DNA from: Cyclobacteriaceae bacterium
Lineage (GTDB): Bacteria; Bacteroidota; Bacteroidia; Cytophagales; Cyclobacteriaceae
Length of the DNA stretch: 64,000 nucleotides
Assembly: GCA_026129485.1 (NCBI GenBank)
Contig: JAHCHY010000008.1
Span: 1-64,000, forward strand
Reading direction: 5' to 3'
The notes under the pieces were generated by a model. The model was given only the letters and a program-made list of their open reading frames with translations, did no database searches and was not told where the DNA came from. The position numbers and the translations under genes are program-made. Position 1 is the stretch's first letter; every line of letters starts with the position of its first letter. Shown in pieces: positions 60,175 through 64,000 of this stretch.

Positions 60175-60948
60175 ATGGCAGAAACCATAACATTACCTGC
60201 AGGAAAAAAAATCTACTTCGCTTCCGACTTTCACCTCGGTGTGCCTGATTATACCAGCAGCCTGGCGCGGGAAAAGAAAATTGTTGCATGGCTTACCCAG
60301 GCTGAGAAAGATGCTCATGCCATTTACCTGATGGGCGACATCTTCGATTTCTGGTTCGAGTATAAGCATGCTATACCCAAGGGGTTTATAAGGCTGCAGG
60401 GTAAGCTGGCTGCCCTGTGCGATGCCGGCATTCCGGTTTATTTCTTTACCGGCAATCACGATATGTGGATGTTTGATTATTTTGAAAAAGAAATTGGCGT
60501 GGTTATCTATCGCAAGCCTGTTGATATTCAGATCAACACACATAAATTTTTAATCGGGCATGGCGATGGGCTTGGCCCGGGTGATGCGAGCTACAAAATC
60601 CTGAAACGATTCTTTAACAGCAAAACATGCCAGTGGCTGTTTGCGCGTATCCACCCCAACCTGGGTATTGGCATTGCCAATTACTGGAGCCGTAAAAGCC
60701 GCATCAGCAATAACAAGAAGGGAGAATCGTTTGTGAGTGAGGATCAGGAGTTTTTGTTAACCTGGTGCAAAGAAGTGGAGCAAAGCCAGCACCACGACTT
60801 TTATATTTTCGGGCACCGCCATTTACCGCTCGACCTGCACGTTAACGAAACAAGTCGCTACATTAATTTGGGCGAATGGGTTCATTTTGATACGTATGCG
60901 GAATATGACGGTACAACTGTTTCATTAAAAAAATTTGAAGGAGCATGA
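60175..60948 (+). CDS. lpxH: UDP-2,3-diacylglucosamine diphosphatase LpxH
   Basis: 257 residues from the ATG for MAETITLPAGKKIYFASDFHLG. The calcineurin-type metallophosphatase motifs are all present: SDFHLG, GDIFDFWFEY, TGNHDMW, GHGDGLGPGD and FGHRHLPLD. The FWFEY extension of the second motif and the length match LpxH-type lipid A enzymes rather than general phosphatases. It converts UDP-2,3-diacylglucosamine to lipid X at the inner membrane. It overlaps the following gene by 4 bp. Confidence 0.94.
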   Translation: MAETITLPAGKKIYFASDFHLGVPDYTSSLAREKKIVAWLTQAEKDAHAIYLMGDIFDFWFEYKHAIPKGFIRLQGKLAALCDAGIPVYFFTGNHDMWMFDYFEKEIGVVIYRKPVDIQINTHKFLIGHGDGLGPGDASYKILKRFFNSKTCQWLFARIHPNLGIGIANYWSRKSRISNNKKGESFVSEDQEFLLTWCKEVEQSQHHDFYIFGHRHLPLDLHVNETSRYINLGEWVHFDTYAEYDGTTVSLKKFEGA

Positions 60949-61745
60949 TGAAAGCCGCTGGCCTGATTTTTTTTTGCTGCTTTATTTCATTTGCTGTTTT
61001 TCCGCAAACTGATTTTGTTAAACTGAAATCGTGGAAAGCCAAAAACACCGAGCTGATTACGGTAGATCGGTTGGGTAACTTCATCTTCAAAGAAAAAACG
61101 GGCAAATTGTTAAAGTACGATGCCGATGGAAAAAAATCAGCCGCATCAGCCCGGCAAAGCATTACGCTGGTAGAGCCGTGGTTTCAGCCGTCCATTTTTG
61201 TATACAATCGCGAAAAGCAGCAGTACCATTTGTGGAACAGGAATTTTGAATCCGAAACCGCTTACCAGGTTGATGCGGCATGGGCGGTTGAGCCCTGGTT
61301 AGTTTGCCCCACGCACGATAATCGCCTGTGGATTTTAGACCGGGCCGATTGGTCGCTCAAAAAAGTGCTGCCCGTATCAGGCGAAGTAATCCAGGAGTTT
61401 AGCCTGGGCACGGAAGAAACGGGTAATGCTAATTTTATTTACCTGCGCGAATACCTCAACCTCGTGTTCCTGCTGGATACCCGTTCGGGTATATTAATCT
61501 ACAATCACCTCGGCAAGCTCATTGAAAAAATTCATGCCCCTGGCTTAACCAGCTTTTATTTTTTTGGTGATGAGCTGTACTTTTTGCAGGATGACAAGCT
61601 GAAATATTTCAACTTACTTACTTCGCAATGGCGCGAACACTCCATCCCTGCCAATACCCGGCAGGCCATTATTACAGATGAGCGCCTGATGGTTCTTAAC
61701 CAACAAAAGCAGGCTGTTCTGTATCGCTATAACCCCGGGTTATAG
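60945..61745 (+). CDS. Hypothetical secreted propeller-like protein (266 aa)
   Basis: 266 residues with a signal peptide (MMKAAGLIFFCCFISFAVFPQ). The repeats are of a beta-propeller kind, with D-x-x-G-N-x-I/L-x-K (DRLGNFIFKEKTGKLLKYDADG, NRLWILDRADWSLKKVLPVSG, YLNLVFLLDTRSGILIYNHLGKLIEKIHAPG). No enzyme signature is seen. It overlaps lpxH by 4 bp (ATGA) and so is cotranscribed with a lipid A gene; this gene order may be conserved in Cytophagales, which could be checked. Function unknown. Confidence 0.75.
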   Translation: MMKAAGLIFFCCFISFAVFPQTDFVKLKSWKAKNTELITVDRLGNFIFKEKTGKLLKYDADGKKSAASARQSITLVEPWFQPSIFVYNREKQQYHLWNRNFESETAYQVDAAWAVEPWLVCPTHDNRLWILDRADWSLKKVLPVSGEVIQEFSLGTEETGNANFIYLREYLNLVFLLDTRSGILIYNHLGKLIEKIHAPGLTSFYFFGDELYFLQDDKLKYFNLLTSQWREHSIPANTRQAIITDERLMVLNQQKQAVLYRYNPGL

Positions 61746-61882
61746 CTTTTAATACTGTTCATTTTTGAACATATTTGTACGCCTAAGCACAAACCGAACT
61801 ACAAAAACCCGTTTTTCGCCCTGCAAATGCAATGGCATAATTTTTTCCTGTCAAAGAGAACAAAACTTTAAACCTACTTACT

Positions 61883-63247
61883 GTGAACGAAGGCAAAATC
61901 CTGATGATTGATGACGATGAAGATGTTTTGTTAGCGGCCAAAATGCTGCTCAAAAAATCCAATCACCAGGTAATTATTGAAAAGAACCCGAATAAAATTC
62001 CATTCCTCCTCAATAACGATACGTATGATGTGATTTTGCTGGATATGAATTTCAGCAAAGACACCACCAGCGGTAAAGAAGGATTTGAGTGGCTGAAACA
62101 AATTAAAGAACGTGATCCTGATGCCGTAGTAATTATGATTACTGCATTTGGCGATGTGGAGATGGCCGTACGTGCGTTGAAAGAAGGCGCCACTGATTTT
62201 ATTCTGAAGCCGTGGCAGAATGAAAAATTAGTAGCCACAATCTCTACTGCCATCAAGCTAAAGAAATCATACAACGAAGTAGATAAGCTGCGCAAGGCCA
62301 AGCAAATGCTGGAAGAGCAGATCAGCCAGCCCTTCCGCGATATAATTGGTCAGAGCAGTGCGCTTAATGAAGTATTTGGGCTTATTGATAAAGTCGCTAA
62401 AACCGATGCGAATGTGCTGATATTGGGCGAGAACGGAACCGGGAAAGAATTAGTGGCGCGTGCTATTCACCAGAAGTCGATGCGCAAGGACAATTCGTTT
62501 GTAGCGGTGGATATGGGTGCCATTACCGAAACCCTGTTTGAAAGCGAGCTGTTCGGCCATAAGAAAGGTGCATTTACTGATGCGCGCGAAGACCGCCCCG
62601 GGAGGTTTGAATTAGCCAATGGCGGTACCTTGTTTTTAGATGAGATCGGTAACCTGAGCATGGCGCTGCAAAGCAAGCTGTTGAGCGCATTGCAATCGCG
62701 GCAGATCACGCGCATAGGTTCCAACCAGCCTATTGAGGTAGATATCCGGTTGATCTGCGCCACCAATATGCCCTTGCACCAGATGGTGCAGGAAGGAAAA
62801 TTCCGGCAGGATTTATTGTACAGGATCAACACTGTTGAAATCACCATACCACCACTCAGCGACCGGATTGATGATATTCCACTGCTGGCCAACCACTTTC
62901 TGAACCATTATGCCAGGAAGTACAGGAAAGAGGTGAACAATATTTCGGCTGAGGCTATGAGCAAGCTGAAGAAATATCCCTGGCCGGGTAACGTACGCGA
63001 GCTGCAGCATGCCCTTGAGCGCGCGGTAATCATGGCCGACTCTTCCACGCTGCAGGAAAGTGATTTCCTCTTCAGCCGTAAAAGCTCCAGCGACTTGGCT
63101 TCCGATACCCTAAACCTGGATGAAGTGGAAAAGGCTGCCGTTGTAAAAGCCATTCAGCTCCATAACGGCAACATCTCAAAAGCTGCGGAAGAATTAGGGC
63201 TAACACGCGCATCCCTGTATCGCAGAATGGAAAAGTATGGGCTTTAA
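61883..63247 (+). CDS. Sigma-54-dependent response regulator (NtrC family)
   Basis: 454 residues, starting with GTG (MNEGKILMIDDDEDVLLA). The receiver domain (1-125) has D54 as phosphoacceptor and K109 (FILKP). The AAA+ domain has Walker A GENGTGKE (182-189), GAFTDA (229-234) in place of GAFTGA, Walker B GGTLFLDEIG (247-256), and an arginine-finger region. The C-terminal Fis-type HTH is LHNGNISKAAEELGLTRASLYRRMEKYGL. It activates sigma-54 promoters in response to a kinase, most likely the one whose gene overlaps its 3' end by 11 bp. Confidence 0.95.
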   Translation: MNEGKILMIDDDEDVLLAAKMLLKKSNHQVIIEKNPNKIPFLLNNDTYDVILLDMNFSKDTTSGKEGFEWLKQIKERDPDAVVIMITAFGDVEMAVRALKEGATDFILKPWQNEKLVATISTAIKLKKSYNEVDKLRKAKQMLEEQISQPFRDIIGQSSALNEVFGLIDKVAKTDANVLILGENGTGKELVARAIHQKSMRKDNSFVAVDMGAITETLFESELFGHKKGAFTDAREDRPGRFELANGGTLFLDEIGNLSMALQSKLLSALQSRQITRIGSNQPIEVDIRLICATNMPLHQMVQEGKFRQDLLYRINTVEITIPPLSDRIDDIPLLANHFLNHYARKYRKEVNNISAEAMSKLKKYPWPGNVRELQHALERAVIMADSSTLQESDFLFSRKSSSDLASDTLNLDEVEKAAVVKAIQLHNGNISKAAEELGLTRASLYRRMEKYGL

Positions 63248-64000
63248 CTGGCGATCACCGCTCGTTACGCGCATCAGCATACTGGTGGCCACGATTGTAG
63301 TGTTTGCCTTTGTTGTTGCCTCTAAAGACAGGAGCTTCATCCTGATTCTTGCCCTGCTTGGCGCGATTGTTTTCCAGGTAAAGAAGCTTATGGAAGAAGC
63401 AGAGAAGCATGACATTCCGCTTTCTTCCATTTTCAACTCCATCCGGTTCGATGAGTTTACCCAAACGTTTAAATCCGATGCCTCATCGCCACAGGTAGAA
63501 CAGCTGCAACGCGAGCTGAATGAGGCGCTGGCCAAGCTGAAGCAGGCACGTAAAGAGAAAGACTCGGAATACCAGTTCTTCAAAAATATTGTACAGCACG
63601 TGGGCATTGGCTTGCTCACCTTTAAGCGCGATGGCTCCATCCAGATTATGAACAGCGCAGCCAAACGTTTGCTTCGCGTTAACAAAGCCGATCGTATTGA
63701 AGATCTGAAAATGGTAAGCGAATCGCTGGTAGATACATTTGTTAAGCTGAAAACCGGTGGCCGCGAATTATTGCGCCTTACTTTCGGTGATGAAACCGTA
63801 CAGCTTTCCGTGTTTGCCATTGAATTAACTCTGCGCGATGAGGAGGTGAAGCTCATTTCGATGAGCAACATTCAAAGCGAGCTGGAAGAAAAAGAAATGG
63901 AAGCCTGGCAAAACTTAGTGCGGGTGCTTACGCACGAGATCATGAACTCGGTTACGCCTATTTCTTCCTTAGCAGGCATTGTAGAGGAAGACCTGAAAAG
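63237..64000 (+). CDS. Sensor histidine kinase, N-terminal part
   Basis: Partial gene; about 254 residues are in the window, starting with ATG for MGFNWRSPLVTRISILVAT. Two adjacent TMs (about 12-42) make a short hairpin anchor. A coiled coil with VEQLQRELNEALAKLKQARKEK follows, then a PAS-like domain (about 120-220: FKNIVQHVGIGLLTFKRDGSIQIMNSAAKRLL). Near the edge is an H-box, LVRVLTHEIMNSVTPISSLAG, with the predicted phosphorylated His. It lies directly after, and overlaps, the sigma-54 regulator gene; this arrangement makes the two a cognate pair. Confidence 0.9.
   Translation, partial: MGFNWRSPLVTRISILVATIVVFAFVVASKDRSFILILALLGAIVFQVKKLMEEAEKHDIPLSSIFNSIRFDEFTQTFKSDASSPQVEQLQRELNEALAKLKQARKEKDSEYQFFKNIVQHVGIGLLTFKRDGSIQIMNSAAKRLLRVNKADRIEDLKMVSESLVDTFVKLKTGGRELLRLTFGDETVQLSVFAIELTLRDEEVKLISMSNIQSELEEKEMEAWQNLVRVLTHEIMNSVTPISSLAGIVEEDLK

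Noticed and set aside
63200-63871. 223-codon antisense frame inside the sensor kinase
   Set aside because: Ser/Arg-rich shadow of the kinase gene; the sense frame has TM, PAS and H-box features.
1-64000. CRISPR array, tRNA or rRNA genes
   Set aside because: No regularly spaced identical repeats and no tRNA-like cloverleaf or rRNA sequence were recognised on reading; short RNAs could still be missed.

Overview
The window looks like chromosome of a Bacteroidota bacterium, most likely of the order Cytophagales. The evidence is: type IX secretion (T9SS) C-terminal sorting domains, a TonB receptor with a carboxypeptidase-regulatory-like N-terminus, several Bacteroidota-type -7 promoter boxes (TAnnTTTG), LytS/LytT-type and TPR-type two-component systems, DUF5916 and DUF3526 proteins, menaquinone synthesis (MenA), and a CcoI-type ATPase for a cbb3 oxidase. 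No rRNA, tRNA, CRISPR array or complete IS was found. Everything here is read by eye; no database search was run.

Layout. (1) 1-6.0 kb, minus strand: a microaerobic block. A cut-off CcoI copper ATPase sits behind two universal stress proteins, preceded by a Crp/Fnr regulator, MenA, a Gre-like factor and a LytTR response regulator with its kinase. An Fnr-type box and a -7 element lie correctly spaced in front of the usp-usp-ccoI operon. (2) 6.1-21.8 kb: mixed housekeeping and secreted functions: DinB-like protein, small membrane protein, lipoprotein, AhcY, FrnE/DsbA-like protein, an Asp-box/SGNH/CocE hydrolase operon, a decayed toxin-antitoxin pair, amino-acid permease, M28 peptidase and a D-2-hydroxyacid dehydrogenase. 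(3) 21.8-37.46 kb: an AT-richer accessory island, all genes on the minus strand, lying between two diverged copies of the 3' end of a DUF5916 gene. It holds a truncated M23 peptidase, secreted hydrolases, T9SS cargo, an AraC regulator, an IS5-type transposase remnant, palindromic elements, and twin YD-repeat-like proteins around a GyrI-like protein. A 22-bp motif recurs next to the 3' ends of several of its genes.

(4) 37.46-52.75 kb: a probable metal (zinc) homeostasis region. One operon encodes a DUF3299-like secreted protein, a His-rich lipoprotein, a COG0523 GTPase metallochaperone, a DUF3526 ABC system and a DUF5916 outer-membrane protein. A TonB receptor with a Cys-x-x-Cys plug diverges from it. 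The intergenic region has two 7-1-7 inverted repeats of Fur-family type and a separate DtxR-type palindrome. A second DUF3299-like gene lies beside a LolD/FtsX-type ABC pair with a His-rich loop. This resembles the Zur-controlled PA4063-PA4066 type of locus and is the most system-like feature of the window.

(5) 52.8-64 kb: housekeeping. A secreted protein of unknown function, a NarL-type regulator with its TPR kinase, BirA, RsfS, FtsH, LpxH, and a sigma-54 response regulator followed by its kinase, which runs off the right edge.
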